From NCBI RefSeq assembly GCF_029919115.1, contig NZ_CP123990.1, positions 3,224,001-3,288,000 on the forward strand: DNA of 64,000 nucleotides. The letters run 5' to 3'. This document shows positions 35,943 through 46,879 of the stretch, in pieces. Source of the DNA: Variovorax paradoxus. Its GTDB lineage: Bacteria > Pseudomonadota > Gammaproteobacteria > Burkholderiales > Burkholderiaceae_C. Each line of letters begins with the position of its first letter. The stretch's first letter is position 1. Made by a program: the position numbers and the translations under genes. The notes beneath the pieces are model-generated. The model saw nothing but the letters and a program-made list of their open reading frames with translations, was not told the origin of the DNA and made no database searches.

Positions 35943-37127
35943 ATGTCCGAATCCATCGTCATCGTCGGCGCCGCCCGCACTCCCATGGGGAGCTTCCAGG
36001 GCGACTTTTCTTCCCTCTCCGCGCACGACCTCGGCGGCGCCGCCATCAAGGCCGCCGTGGAGCGCGCCGGCATTGCACCCGACAGCGTCGGCGAAGTGCT
36101 TTTCGGCAACTGCCTCATGGCCGGCCAAGGCCAGGCGCCGGCGCGCCAGGCGGCCTACAAGGGCGGCCTGCCCGACAGCGCGGGCGCGGTCACGCTCAGC
36201 AAGATGTGCGGCTCGGCCATGAAGGCCGCCATGCTTGCGCATGATTTGCTGCTGGCCGGCACGCACGAGGTGATGGTGGCGGGCGGCATGGAGAGCATGA
36301 CCAACGCGCCCTACCTGATGCTCAAGGGCCGCGGCGGCTACCGCATGGGCCACGACAAGATCTATGACCACATGATGCTCGACGGCCTCGAAGACGCCTA
36401 CCAGCCGGGCCGCTCGATGGGCACCTTCGGCGAAGACTGCGCCGCCAAGTACAAGTTCACGCGCGAGCAGCAAGACGCCTTTGCCATTGCCAGCGTACAG
36501 CGCGCCAAGGCGGCCACCGAGTCCGGCGCGTTCAAGGACGAGATCACGCCCGTCACCGTGAAGGGCCGCGGCGGCGACACCGTCATTTCCATCGACGAGG
36601 GCCCGGGCAAGGTCAAGCTCGACAAGATTGCCACGCTCAAGCCCGCGTTCAAGAAAGAGAACGGCACCATCACCGCCGCATCGAGCTCGTCGATCAACGA
36701 CGGCGCCGCGGCGCTGGTGATGATGACCGAGTCGCACGCGAAGAAGATCGGCGCCAAGCCCATCGCACGCATCGTCGGCCATGCCACGCATGCGCAGCAG
36801 CCCGAGTGGTTTTCCACCGCGCCGGTCGGCGCCGTGGCCAAGCTGTTCAAGAAGACCGGCTGGTCGGTCAAGGACGTCGATCTGTGGGAAGTGAACGAAG
36901 CTTTCGCGGTAGTGCCCATGGCGCTGATGCATGAGCTCGACGTGTCGCACGAGATCGTCAATGTGAACGGCGGCGCCTGTGCGCTGGGCCACCCCATCGG
37001 CGCCAGCGGCGCGCGGATCATGGTCACGCTCATCCACGCGCTGAAGGCGCGCGGCAAGAAGCGCGGCGTGGCCACGCTGTGCATCGGCGGCGGCGAAGGC
37101 ACCGCCGTGGCACTCGAATTGCTCTGA
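35943..37127 (+). CDS. acetyl-CoA C-acetyltransferase (thiolase)
   Basis: A 394-residue thiolase that condenses or cleaves acetoacetyl-CoA. The nucleophilic Cys is C89 in LSKMCGSAMK. The second half has NEAFAVVPMAL, GGACALGHPIGASGAR (catalytic His near 350) and the acid/base Cys C380 in LCIGGGEG. The start follows AAGGAG with good spacing. It is placed 50 bases after aceK and 83 bases before the M20 peptidase. The biosynthetic or degradative direction cannot be told; the context with acyl-CoA dehydrogenase suggests fatty or branched-chain acid catabolism. Confidence 0.94.
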   Translation: MSESIVIVGAARTPMGSFQGDFSSLSAHDLGGAAIKAAVERAGIAPDSVGEVLFGNCLMAGQGQAPARQAAYKGGLPDSAGAVTLSKMCGSAMKAAMLAHDLLLAGTHEVMVAGGMESMTNAPYLMLKGRGGYRMGHDKIYDHMMLDGLEDAYQPGRSMGTFGEDCAAKYKFTREQQDAFAIASVQRAKAATESGAFKDEITPVTVKGRGGDTVISIDEGPGKVKLDKIATLKPAFKKENGTITAASSSSINDGAAALVMMTESHAKKIGAKPIARIVGHATHAQQPEWFSTAPVGAVAKLFKKTGWSVKDVDLWEVNEAFAVVPMALMHELDVSHEIVNVNGGACALGHPIGASGARIMVTLIHALKARGKKRGVATLCIGGGEGTAVALELL

Positions 37128-37210
37128 TAAAAACGACCGCCACAAGCGCCCCTTGCCGGAGCGCTTCGTGGTTCTTCTTCAAAAATATCGCAGACGCCAG
37201 GAGGTTCTTC

Positions 37211-38461
37211 ATGCGCCCATCCATCCAACGTACCGTCATGACGGCCTTGCTCGCCGGCGCTTTTCTTGCGCCCGCCGCCGGCTGGGCGCAGAAACGCGAC
37301 AACGTGCTTTTCCAGGCCGCGACCGATGCGCAGCCCGCGGTGCTCAAGACGCTGGAGCAGCTCGTCAACATCGAAACCGGCACGGGCGATGCCGAAGGCA
37401 TTGCGGCCGCCGGCAACTATCTCGAGGCCGAACTCAAGAACCTCGGCTTCACCGTCACGCGCAGCAAGTCGGCCGGCCTCGTGGTGGGCGACAACATCGT
37501 CGGCAAGATCAAGGGCCGGGGCGGCAAGAACCTGCTGCTGATGTCGCACATGGACACCGTGTACCTCAAGGGCACGCTCGCGAAGGCGCCGTTCCGCGTC
37601 GAGGGCACCAAGGCCTACGGTCCCGGCATTGCGGACGACAAGGGCGGCAACGCCGTCATCCTGCACACGCTGAAGTTGCTCAAGGACTACGGCGTGCGCG
37701 ACTACGGCACCATCACCGTGCTCTTCAACACAGACGAGGAAAAGGGTTCCTTTGGCTCGCGCGACCTGATCCAGGAAGAAGCCAAGCAGGCCGACTACGT
37801 GCTTTCCTTCGAACCCACGGCAGCCGGCGACGAGAAACTTTCGCTCGGCACTTCGGGCATTGCCTACGTACAGGTCAACATCACGGGCAAGGCGTCGCAC
37901 GCCGGTGCCGCGCCCGAATTGGGCGTGAACGCGCTCGTGGAGGCGTCCGACCTGGTGCTGCGCACCATGAGCATCGACGACAAGGCCAAGCACCTGCGCT
38001 TCAACTGGACCATTGCCAAGGCCGGCAGCGTGTCGAACATCATTCCCGCCAGCGCCACGCTCAATGCCGACGTGCGCTACGCGCAGAACGAAGACTTCGA
38101 GGCCGCCATGAAGACGCTGGAAGAAAAGGCGCAGCAGAAGAAGCTACCTGAATCCGACGTCAAGGTGCTGGTCACGCGCGGCCGTCCGGCCTTCAACGCG
38201 GGCGAAGGCGGCAAGAAGCTGGTCGAAAAGGCCGTGGCTTTCTACAAGGAAGCCGGCGGCACGCTGGGCGTGGAAGAACGCACTGGCGGCGGCACCGATG
38301 CGGCCTACGCAGCGCTCTCGGGCAAGCCGGTGATCGAAAGCCTGGGCCTGCCGGGCTTCGGCTATCACAGCGACAAGGCTGAATACGTCGACATCAGCGC
38401 GATTCCACGGCGCCTGTACATGGCCGCGCGGCTCATCATGGACCTGGGCGCCGGCAAGTAA
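37211..38461 (+). CDS. secreted M20 metallopeptidase, glutamate carboxypeptidase-like
   Basis: A 416-residue zinc peptidase of the M20 family with a signal peptide (TALLAGAFLAPAAGWAQ, cleaved near 27). The metal motifs are complete: MSHMDTVY (His and Asp), GPGIADDKGG (bridging Asp), FNTDEEKGS (catalytic and metal Glu), SFEPTA and a C-terminal GYHSDKAE. The dimerisation insert occupies about 215-320. The pattern matches carboxypeptidase G2-like glutamate carboxypeptidases, which remove C-terminal glutamate from folates or peptides. Its periplasmic location follows from the signal peptide. It is between the thiolase and the acyl-CoA dehydrogenase, with short gaps on both sides. Confidence 0.9.
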   Translation: MRPSIQRTVMTALLAGAFLAPAAGWAQKRDNVLFQAATDAQPAVLKTLEQLVNIETGTGDAEGIAAAGNYLEAELKNLGFTVTRSKSAGLVVGDNIVGKIKGRGGKNLLLMSHMDTVYLKGTLAKAPFRVEGTKAYGPGIADDKGGNAVILHTLKLLKDYGVRDYGTITVLFNTDEEKGSFGSRDLIQEEAKQADYVLSFEPTAAGDEKLSLGTSGIAYVQVNITGKASHAGAAPELGVNALVEASDLVLRTMSIDDKAKHLRFNWTIAKAGSVSNIIPASATLNADVRYAQNEDFEAAMKTLEEKAQQKKLPESDVKVLVTRGRPAFNAGEGGKKLVEKAVAFYKEAGGTLGVEERTGGGTDAAYAALSGKPVIESLGLPGFGYHSDKAEYVDISAIPRRLYMAARLIMDLGAGK

Positions 38462-38494
38462 GCACGCAAGAACAAAAAGAACAGGAGACACGCC

Positions 38495-39625
38495 ATGCTG
38501 CTTACCCCCGACCAGGAAGCCATCCGCGACGCGGTACGCGATTTTTCGCAGGCCGAACTCTGGCCCAATGCCCCGAAGTGGGACCGCGAGCACAGCTTTC
38601 CGAAGGAAGCGCACCAGGGCCTTGCGGCACTGGGCGCCTACGGCATCTGCGTGCCGGAAGAGCACGGCGGCGCGGGGCTCGACTACCTCACGCTCGCGCT
38701 GGTGCTCGAAGAAATCGCGGCCGGCGACGGCGGCACCAGCACCGCCATCAGCGTGACCAACTGCCCGGTCGACGCCATTCTCATGCGCTACGGCAATGCG
38801 CAGCAGAAGAAGCAGTGGCTCGAACCGCTGGCGCAAGGGCAGATGCTCGGCGCCTTCTGCCTGACCGAACCGCAGGCCGGCAGCGATGCGTCGAGCCTGC
38901 GCACCACGGCGCGGAAAGACGCAGACGGCTACGTGATCGACGGCGTCAAGCAGTTCATCACCAGCGGCAAGAACGGCCAGGTCGCCATCGTCATCGCCGT
39001 GACCGACAAGGGCGCGGGCAAGCGCGGCATGAGCGCGTTCATCGTGCCCACCGATGCGCCCGGCTACAGCGTCGCGCGCCTCGAAGACAAGCTCGGCCAG
39101 CACAGCAGCGACACCGCACAGATCAATTTCGACGGCTGCCGCGTTCCGGCGGAAAACCTGATCGGTGCGGAGGGCGAGGGCTACAAGATCGCGCTGGGCG
39201 CGCTCGAAGGTGGTCGCATCGGCATTGCGGCGCAGAGCGTGGGCATGGCGCGCAGCGCGTTCGAGGTGGCGCTGGCCTACGCCAAGGAGCGCCAGGCCTT
39301 CGGCGGTTCGATCTTCGAGCAGCAGGCCGTGGGCTTTCGCCTGGCCGAATGCGCCACGCAGCTCGAAGCCGCCCGCCAGCTGATCTGGCATGCAGCCAGC
39401 CTGCGAGACGCCGGCCACCCGTGCCTGAAGGAAGCGGCCATGGCCAAGCTGTTCGCCAGCGAGATGGCCGAGCGCGTGTGCAGCGCCGCCATCCAGACGC
39501 TGGGCGGCTACGGCTACGTGAACGACTTTCCGCTCGAGCGCATCTACCGCGATGTGCGGGTTTGCCAGATCTACGAAGGCACGTCGGACATCCAGAAGCT
39601 GCTCATTCAACGCGCGCTGGCGTGA
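38495..39625 (+). CDS. acyl-CoA dehydrogenase
   Basis: A 376-residue flavin-dependent acyl-CoA dehydrogenase. Visible motifs are AFCLTEPQAGSDA (FAD and substrate), the middle beta domain with KQFITSGKNG, GRIGIAAQSVGMA, and the C-terminal QTLGGYGYVNDFPLERIYRD with ICQIYEGTSDIQ-type ending. The catalytic Glu of this family is in the YEGTSDIQ segment, which is present. The chain length is standard. The start is preceded by AGGAGA. The stop overlaps the GTG start of the phosphoesterase gene. Confidence 0.94.
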   Translation: MLLTPDQEAIRDAVRDFSQAELWPNAPKWDREHSFPKEAHQGLAALGAYGICVPEEHGGAGLDYLTLALVLEEIAAGDGGTSTAISVTNCPVDAILMRYGNAQQKKQWLEPLAQGQMLGAFCLTEPQAGSDASSLRTTARKDADGYVIDGVKQFITSGKNGQVAIVIAVTDKGAGKRGMSAFIVPTDAPGYSVARLEDKLGQHSSDTAQINFDGCRVPAENLIGAEGEGYKIALGALEGGRIGIAAQSVGMARSAFEVALAYAKERQAFGGSIFEQQAVGFRLAECATQLEAARQLIWHAASLRDAGHPCLKEAAMAKLFASEMAERVCSAAIQTLGGYGYVNDFPLERIYRDVRVCQIYEGTSDIQKLLIQRALA

Positions 39626-40461
39626 GCACCGGCACGCGCCGCCGGCTGCCGGTGTTCCGGATTGCGGCGGCGGTCCTGCTGCTTGCGCTGGCCGTCTGGA
39701 CGGTGGCCATCGAGCCGCGGTGGGTCGCGGCACGCGTCGAGCCGCTGAGTTCCGCGCAATGGCAGGCGCCCGCCGGGCTCAAGGTGGCCATGGCGGGCGA
39801 TTGGCATCTCACCACGCGCTCGGCATGGCGCATCACCAGCGTGGAGCGCGCCGCGCGCATCGTCGACCAGATCAACGCCGCGCAGCCCGACGTGATCCTG
39901 CTGCCCGGCGACTTTCTTGCGGGTTCAGGTGGCGACGAAGACCTGTCGATCGAGGAGATGGCTACCGTGCTGGGCCGCCTGAAAGCACCGCAGGGCGTGT
40001 ACGCGGTGCTCGGCAACCACGACTGGTGGCACGACGGCGAGCGCACGGCGCGGGCCTTGTCCGCACAGGGCATCCGCGTGCTCGAAAACGCCTCGGTGCG
40101 CCTGCCTGGCCACGACATCTGGGTGGCCGGTATCGGCGACGACTCGACGGGACATTCACAGCCGGACAAGGCACTGGCCGGCGTGCCGAAGGGCGCCGCC
40201 ACGCTGGTCATGATGCATGACCCGTTCAGCTTCGCGACGATGCCGCCCACCCGTGGGTTGGTGGTGGCCGCGCACACGCACGGCGGGCAGATCAGCTTGC
40301 CGGGCTACGGCGCCCTGGTGGTGCCGGGGCGCGCACCGCGCGAATGGGCCTATGGCTGGATCGCGCACAAGGACAAGCGCGTGTACGTGACCAGCGGCCT
40401 GGGCGTGAGCATTCTTCCGGTGCGCTTCAACATGCGGCCCGAGTGGGTGATGTTCCGGTAA
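39622..40461 (+). CDS. membrane-anchored metallophosphoesterase
   Basis: A 279-residue protein with a GTG start that overlaps the acyl-CoA dehydrogenase stop by four bases. A basic N-terminus and one transmembrane helix (about 10-30) place the catalytic domain outside the cytoplasm. The calcineurin-like metal motifs are GDWHL, LLPGDFLAG, LGNHDWW, a lone His in MMHDPF and AAHTHGGQ. This order matches the YkuE/YaeI branch of phosphoesterases, which act on lipids or related phosphates at the membrane. The substrate is not known here. Confidence 0.9.
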   Translation: MSTGTRRRLPVFRIAAAVLLLALAVWTVAIEPRWVAARVEPLSSAQWQAPAGLKVAMAGDWHLTTRSAWRITSVERAARIVDQINAAQPDVILLPGDFLAGSGGDEDLSIEEMATVLGRLKAPQGVYAVLGNHDWWHDGERTARALSAQGIRVLENASVRLPGHDIWVAGIGDDSTGHSQPDKALAGVPKGAATLVMMHDPFSFATMPPTRGLVVAAHTHGGQISLPGYGALVVPGRAPREWAYGWIAHKDKRVYVTSGLGVSILPVRFNMRPEWVMFR

Positions 40462-40548
40462 GGCGTTGATGCCGTGTCATCGTTTCTGATGACAGACAAG
40501 ACCGCGCCGTCGGTGCAGCATGGCGCCTCTTCGTCGAAGGTCCTTGCC

Positions 40549-42060
40549 ATGTCCATTTTCTCCAAGCCCGTCTCGTTTGCCGCGGCCCTGCTGTGCCTGG
40601 GTGCATCCGCACAGGCGCAGCCCGCCGCCGCTGATGTTGCCCCGCTGACTGCGAGCGACGCCGTGCAACAGCTCTGTGCGGGCACGCTGACCAGTGAGCA
40701 GCTCGTGACGGCTTACCTTGCGAAGGCCAAGGAATGGGCGAACCTCAACGCCTTCATCACCCTCGACGAGACCGGCGCGCTGAACGCCGCGCGCGCCGCC
40801 GATGCCGCTCGCAAGCGCGGCGGCGCCTGCAAGCCGCTGGCCGGGCTGCCCGTGGTCATCAAGGACAACATCCAGGTGCAGGGCCTGCCCGCCACGGCCG
40901 GGTCGCCGGCGCTCAAGGGCTTTGTTCCCAAGGCCGATGCGCCGGTGGTCGCCAAGCTGCGCGCGGCGGGCGCCGTCATTCTCGGCAAGACGAACATGCA
41001 CGAATTGGCCTTCGGCGTGACAGGCTACAACCCCGCATTCCAGACCGGCCCCGAGGTGGGCGTGCGCAACGCCTATGACGCCAGCCGCGTGGCCGGCGGA
41101 TCGTCGTCGGGCAACGGCGCGGCGCTAGGCGCACGCATGGCGCCGGCGGCACTGGGCACCGACACCGGTGGCTCGGTGCGCATTCCGTGCGCATTCAACG
41201 GCTGCGCTTCGCTGCGTCCGAGCATGGGCCGCTATTCGCAGCGGGGCATCGCGCCGATCTCGCACACCCGCGACACCGCCGGGCCGATGGCGCAGTCGAT
41301 GGCCGACGTCGGATTGCTCGACAGCGTGATCGCGGGAGGCGCCCCGCTGAAGCCCGCCGACCTGAAGCGCGTGCGGCTCGGCGTGGTGCCGGCTTTCTAC
41401 GCCAACCTCGACGCCGACACGCGGGCCGCGACCGACGCGGCGCTGGCCAAGCTGCGCGCGGCAGGCGCCACGCTGGTGGACGTGGAGATGCCGAAGCTCA
41501 TGGAACTGAATGGCGCCGTCGGCTTTCCGGTGGCGCTCTATGAGGCGCACGACGACATGGTGTCCTACCTCGCGAAATACCGCACCGGCATCGACATCGC
41601 GCAGCTGACGGCCGGCATTGCGAGCCCGGACGTCAAGGCCACATTCGAAGCCTTCGTGATTCCACGCAAGCTGCCCGCGCCTAACGGCATGGTCGACGCC
41701 AAGCCGGCCTACGACAACGCAATGCACGTCGCCCGGCCCGCGTTGCAGAAGCTTTACCGCGACACCTTCGCGCAGCACCGGCTCGATGCGCTGGTGTTTC
41801 CCACCGTGCCGCGGGCGGCTCCGCCGGCTGCACCCGAGGCCAGCAGCCCCGAGACGTTCAGCGCGCTCATCCAGAACACCGACCCGGGCAGCAACGCCGG
41901 TATTCCGGGCGTGCAGCTGCCCTCGGGTCTTGGCGCGGCGAGCGGCCTGCCTGTGGGGTTGGAGCTCGACGGGCCCGCCGGCAGCGATCGAAAGCTGCTC
42001 GCCGTGGGCCTTGCGGTGGAAAACGTACTGGGCCGCCTGCCGGCTCCGAAGTCGAAGTAG
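40549..42060 (+). CDS. secreted amidase (amidase signature family)
   Basis: A 503-residue amidase with a signal peptide ([16 protein letters not shown], about 8-23). The catalytic triad is complete: K105 in VVIKDNIQ, the cis-Ser in GGSSSGNG (185-187) and the nucleophile S209 in [12 protein letters not shown] chose the ATG at 40549, with GAAGG upstream, because it starts the signal peptide; an earlier in-frame ATG at 40474 would bury it. The family hydrolyses amide bonds of very different substrates. It converges on the LuxR regulator with a 16-base gap. Confidence 0.9.
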   Translation: MSIFSKPVSFAAALLCLGASAQAQPAAADVAPLTASDAVQQLCAGTLTSEQLVTAYLAKAKEWANLNAFITLDETGALNAARAADAARKRGGACKPLAGLPVVIKDNIQVQGLPATAGSPALKGFVPKADAPVVAKLRAAGAVILGKTNMHELAFGVTGYNPAFQTGPEVGVRNAYDASRVAGGSSSGNGAALGARMAPAALGTDTGGSVRIPCAFNGCASLRPSMGRYSQRGIAPISHTRDTAGPMAQSMADVGLLDSVIAGGAPLKPADLKRVRLGVVPAFYANLDADTRAATDAALAKLRAAGATLVDVEMPKLMELNGAVGFPVALYEAHDDMVSYLAKYRTGIDIAQLTAGIASPDVKATFEAFVIPRKLPAPNGMVDAKPAYDNAMHVARPALQKLYRDTFAQHRLDALVFPTVPRAAPPAAPEASSPETFSALIQNTDPGSNAGIPGVQLPSGLGAASGLPVGLELDGPAGSDRKLLAVGLAVENVLGRLPAPKSK

Positions 42061-42076
42061 GGCGCGTCCGGCCGTG

Positions 42077-42811
42077 TCAGCGCTGGGCCAGGCCGGCCAG
42101 CGCCGAGCGGCGTTCGATGCCGAGCTTGTCGAAGATGCGCCGCAGGTAGGTGCGCACCGTCGGCACGCCCACCGCCATGCGGCGCGCGATCTCCTTGTCG
42201 GTCAGGCCCTCGCAAACAGCGCTTGCGACTTGCTGCTCGCGTGCACTCAAGGCGCTCCACGGGGCTTCGGCGGGCATTTGCGCCACAGCCGCCGTGCGCT
42301 GCGCACGCCGCAGCGCACCGATGAAAGCCGGCTCGATCAGGTCGAGCAGCGCCTTCTCGTGGTCGCTGAAATCGCCGCGGCCCTTGCGCCGCCAGATGCG
42401 GAGGTCGCCCAGCGCCCGGTTGCCTTCGAAGGCATGCAGGTTCATGCCCCAGTGCAGTCCGTCGCGCGAAAGAAAGTCGGTGAAGAATTCTGTGTGCATC
42501 AGTTCACGCTGCGGCATCACGTCGGTCACGCGCGTGGCGCGGCGATGCGACTGCAGCACGAAGGTGATCGGGTCGTGGTGCTGGTGCCATTCGCCGTAGC
42601 GGTCGAGGTTGGCGGGGTCCATGTTCAGAGCCACCCGGCCATCGAATCGGCCGCTTTCGGCATTCCAGACGAAGGAGGCGAACTGGTCCGCATGCAGCAG
42701 GTCGAGCAGCGCCCGGCCGAGTCGCTCGCGAATGTCGCCTTCGCCTCGGTCTTCCGCCAGCAGCGTGAAAACGCCGCGCAGCGCCTGCTGTTCGGAGCCT
42801 GTCAGGTACAT
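42077..42811 (-). CDS. LuxR-family transcriptional regulator
   Basis: A 244-residue regulator with a C-terminal LuxR helix-turn-helix (WSALSAREQQVASAVCEGLTD at about 175-195, then KEIARRMAVGVPTVRTYLRRIFDKLG). The N-terminal domain has GAF/autoinducer-like features (ADQFASFVWNAESGRF, HHDPITFVLQSHR), but the residues of acyl-homoserine-lactone binding are not evident, so the signal is unknown. I chose the ATG at 42811, with GAGG upstream; an ATG at 42934 adds a poorly supported leader. The 134 bases between it and the divergent YchJ-like gene hold both promoters and a G/C-rich inverted stretch. Confidence 0.88.
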   Translation of the reverse strand: MYLTGSEQQALRGVFTLLAEDRGEGDIRERLGRALLDLLHADQFASFVWNAESGRFDGRVALNMDPANLDRYGEWHQHHDPITFVLQSHRRATRVTDVMPQRELMHTEFFTDFLSRDGLHWGMNLHAFEGNRALGDLRIWRRKGRGDFSDHEKALLDLIEPAFIGALRRAQRTAAVAQMPAEAPWSALSAREQQVASAVCEGLTDKEIARRMAVGVPTVRTYLRRIFDKLGIERRSALAGLAQR

Positions 42812-42945
42812 CGCCGCCTCGCTCTTTTCGTGTGCAGAAACAAGGCTAACGGCTAGCAAGCACTGCGCCAAGGGTGGATCTCCGGAGACGCCCCGGGGTT
42901 GCCCCATCGGGGGCAGGGCCGCGAGGTGTTCCAATAGAGGCCTTC

Positions 42946-43374
42946 ATGAGCGCCACTGTTCCCACCACCGGACCCTGCCCCTGCGGCCGCACGGACCGTC
43001 GAGACAAGCCCATCGGCTACGCATTGTGCTGCGGCCGCTACCTCGAAGACTTCGAGGGCACGCCCGCACCGGATGCCGAATCGCTGATGCGTTCGCGCTA
43101 TACCGCCTTCGTGTTGGAGCGGGGGCCCTACCTGCTGGCCACCTGGCACGCGTCGAAGCGGCCGGCTTCGATCGAGTTCGAGCCCGGCGTGAAATGGCTG
43201 GGCCTGGACATCCGCTCGCGATCGGTGCTCGACGCAGACCACGCAGAGGTCGAATTCGTCGCGCGGCAGCGCAGCAGCACCGGCACCGCCACGCGGCTTC
43301 ACGAGCGCAGCCGCTTCGTGCGGGAAGGCGATCGCTGGTTCTACCTCGAAGGCGACTTGCAGACTCCTGGTTGA
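42946..43374 (+). CDS. YchJ-family (UPF0225) protein
   Basis: A 142-residue protein with an N-terminal SEC-C-like zinc motif (CPCGR ... YALCCGRYL) and the conserved block AESLMRSRYTAFVLERGPYLLATWHASKRP. The rest is an NTF2-like fold ending in VREGDRWFYLEGDL. The function is not known in the family; the zinc motif suggests binding to protein or nucleic acid. The ATG at 42946 begins directly before the zinc motif. It is unrelated in sequence to the thiC gene that follows. Confidence 0.88.
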   Translation: MSATVPTTGPCPCGRTDRRDKPIGYALCCGRYLEDFEGTPAPDAESLMRSRYTAFVLERGPYLLATWHASKRPASIEFEPGVKWLGLDIRSRSVLDADHAEVEFVARQRSSTGTATRLHERSRFVREGDRWFYLEGDLQTPG

Positions 43375-45480
<2,106 letters not shown>

Positions 45481-45536
45481 GCGCGCCTGGGGTCGTTGCT
45501 ACCATGAGGGGCTATCCCCGAACCCCTTCCAGTGCA

Positions 45537-46229
45537 ATGACCCCATTTCCCTTCGCCGCAGTCCTCTTCGACTGCGACGGCGTTCTCGTCGACTCCGAAC
45601 CCATCACCAACCGCGTACTTGCCGAAATGCTCGGCGAGCTCGGGTGGCATCTCACCACCGAAGAGTCGATGAACACCTTCACCGGCAAGGCCGTGAAGGA
45701 CGAAACGGACCTCATCGAATCCAAGACCGGCGTCCGGATTACCGAAGAGTGGCTCAGGGCGTTCAGGGCTCGCCGCAACGAAGCTCTTGAACGCGAGCTG
45801 ACCGCCATTCCCCACGCTCCGGCGGCCATCCGCGATATTCATGCACGGCTCAAGGGCCGCATCGCCTGCGCTTCGGGTGCCGACCGCCACAAGGTCGAGC
45901 TTCAACTGGCGAAGGTGGGGCTGCTGGATTGCTTTCAGGGCCGTATCTTCAGCGGCCACGAAATGCCGCGTTCCAAGCCGCACCCTGAGGTGTACCTTGC
46001 CGCCGCCGAGGCTCTGGGCGTCGATCCGAAGCGCTGCGCGGTGGTCGAAGACACCGTCACAGGCGCCATGGCCGGCGTGGCGGCGGGCGCCACGGTGTTC
46101 GGCTACAGCACCGGCGAATCAGGCCACAGCGGACCCGAGGCGCTGCGCAGTGTCGGCGCGCTGCAGGTGTTCAGCGACATGCGGGACCTGCCCGCGCTGC
46201 TTGCCTCGCATGGCATGCAGCCCGCCTGA
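45537..46229 (+). CDS. HAD-family hydrolase (phosphatase/phosphoglucomutase-like)
   Basis: A 230-residue haloacid-dehalogenase-fold enzyme. Motif I is FDCDGVLVDSE with D12 and D14. A helical cap occupies about 20-95, motif II is ASGADR, motif III is the Lys in RSKPHPEVY, and motif IV is VVEDTVTGAMAG. This pattern fits phosphoglycolate phosphatase or beta-phosphoglucomutase-like members; the substrate is not clear. The start is ambiguous between 45537 and an in-frame ATG at 45504; neither has a strong ribosome-binding site. Confidence 0.9.
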   Translation: MTPFPFAAVLFDCDGVLVDSEPITNRVLAEMLGELGWHLTTEESMNTFTGKAVKDETDLIESKTGVRITEEWLRAFRARRNEALERELTAIPHAPAAIRDIHARLKGRIACASGADRHKVELQLAKVGLLDCFQGRIFSGHEMPRSKPHPEVYLAAAEALGVDPKRCAVVEDTVTGAMAGVAAGATVFGYSTGESGHSGPEALRSVGALQVFSDMRDLPALLASHGMQPA

Positions 46230-46324
46230 AAAAGCAGGCCGAAAAAACCAAGCCCCTGCCGCGAACAAGCCCGCAAAATTTTGGTGCAATGGGCCAAGCA
46301 ACCCAAGAAAGGAGCCAGATCGCC

Positions 46325-46651
46325 ATGACTTCCGAATACAAGACCGAGCAACCGGCCCGCGCTGAGATCGACGCCCTGAAGGGCCCCGCGGTGGTCGAGT
46401 TCGGTACCAATTGGTGCGGCATCTGCAAGGCCGCGCAACCCAATATCGCAGAAGCTTTTGCCAAGTATCCGGATATCCCCCGCATCAAGGTCGAGGACGG
46501 CAGCGGCCGTCCGCTGGGGCGCTCGTTCAACGTGCGGCTGTGGCCCACGCTGGTGTTCATGCGCGACGGCAAGGAGGTCGCGAAGCTGGTGCGGCCGGAG
46601 GACAGCAAGTCGATTTCGGATGCGCTGGCTTTGATTGCTCAGCCGGGGTGA
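46325..46651 (+). CDS. thioredoxin-family protein
   Basis: A 108-residue cytoplasmic thioredoxin-fold protein with the redox motif WCGICK (C31, C34) instead of the classical WCGPC, and the cis-Pro in LWPTLVF. AAAGGAG at 46308-46314 supports the ATG at 46325. There is no signal peptide. It may be a reductase for a particular partner rather than the general thioredoxin. Confidence 0.9.
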   Translation: MTSEYKTEQPARAEIDALKGPAVVEFGTNWCGICKAAQPNIAEAFAKYPDIPRIKVEDGSGRPLGRSFNVRLWPTLVFMRDGKEVAKLVRPEDSKSISDALALIAQPG

Positions 46652-46708
46652 TCGTTCGTTTTAGCGCTGCTTGTTTCAGGGCGGCGCACCCGCCGACGGG
46701 GTACCTTT

Positions 46709-46776
46709 CTCCGCGAATGTCCCCCGGCCTGCGGCCTCCTCGAGGAGGGGCGCAGCCCCGGGGGACATTCGCGGAG
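46709..46776. repeat. 19-bp perfect inverted repeat between thioredoxin and glpK
   Basis: The arms 46709-46727 and 46758-46776 are perfectly complementary over 19 bases, with a shorter inner pairing around CTCCTCGAGGAG (46735-46746). An outer GGGTAC (46699-46704) pairs with GTACCC (46781-46786). It sits in the 228-base gap before glpK, which otherwise holds no coding signs. Most likely it is an interspersed repeat or a structured terminator of the thioredoxin transcript. Confidence 0.75.
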
Positions 46777-46879
46777 GGGAGTACCCGGTGGCCTTTGCAC
46801 ACGCCCTGGAACAACGGCGCGAAAACGACAGCGCCAAGAACACAAGTCGCATGACCAGACTCGAAGGAACATCCAAGCC

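Noticed and set aside
33297..37127. A true LiuR-controlled degradation operon of carbonic anhydrase, aceK and thiolase
   Set aside because: The only palindrome is in front of the MBL hydrolase and MerR genes; the thiolase and acyl-CoA dehydrogenase have their own ribosome-binding sites and no matching operator.
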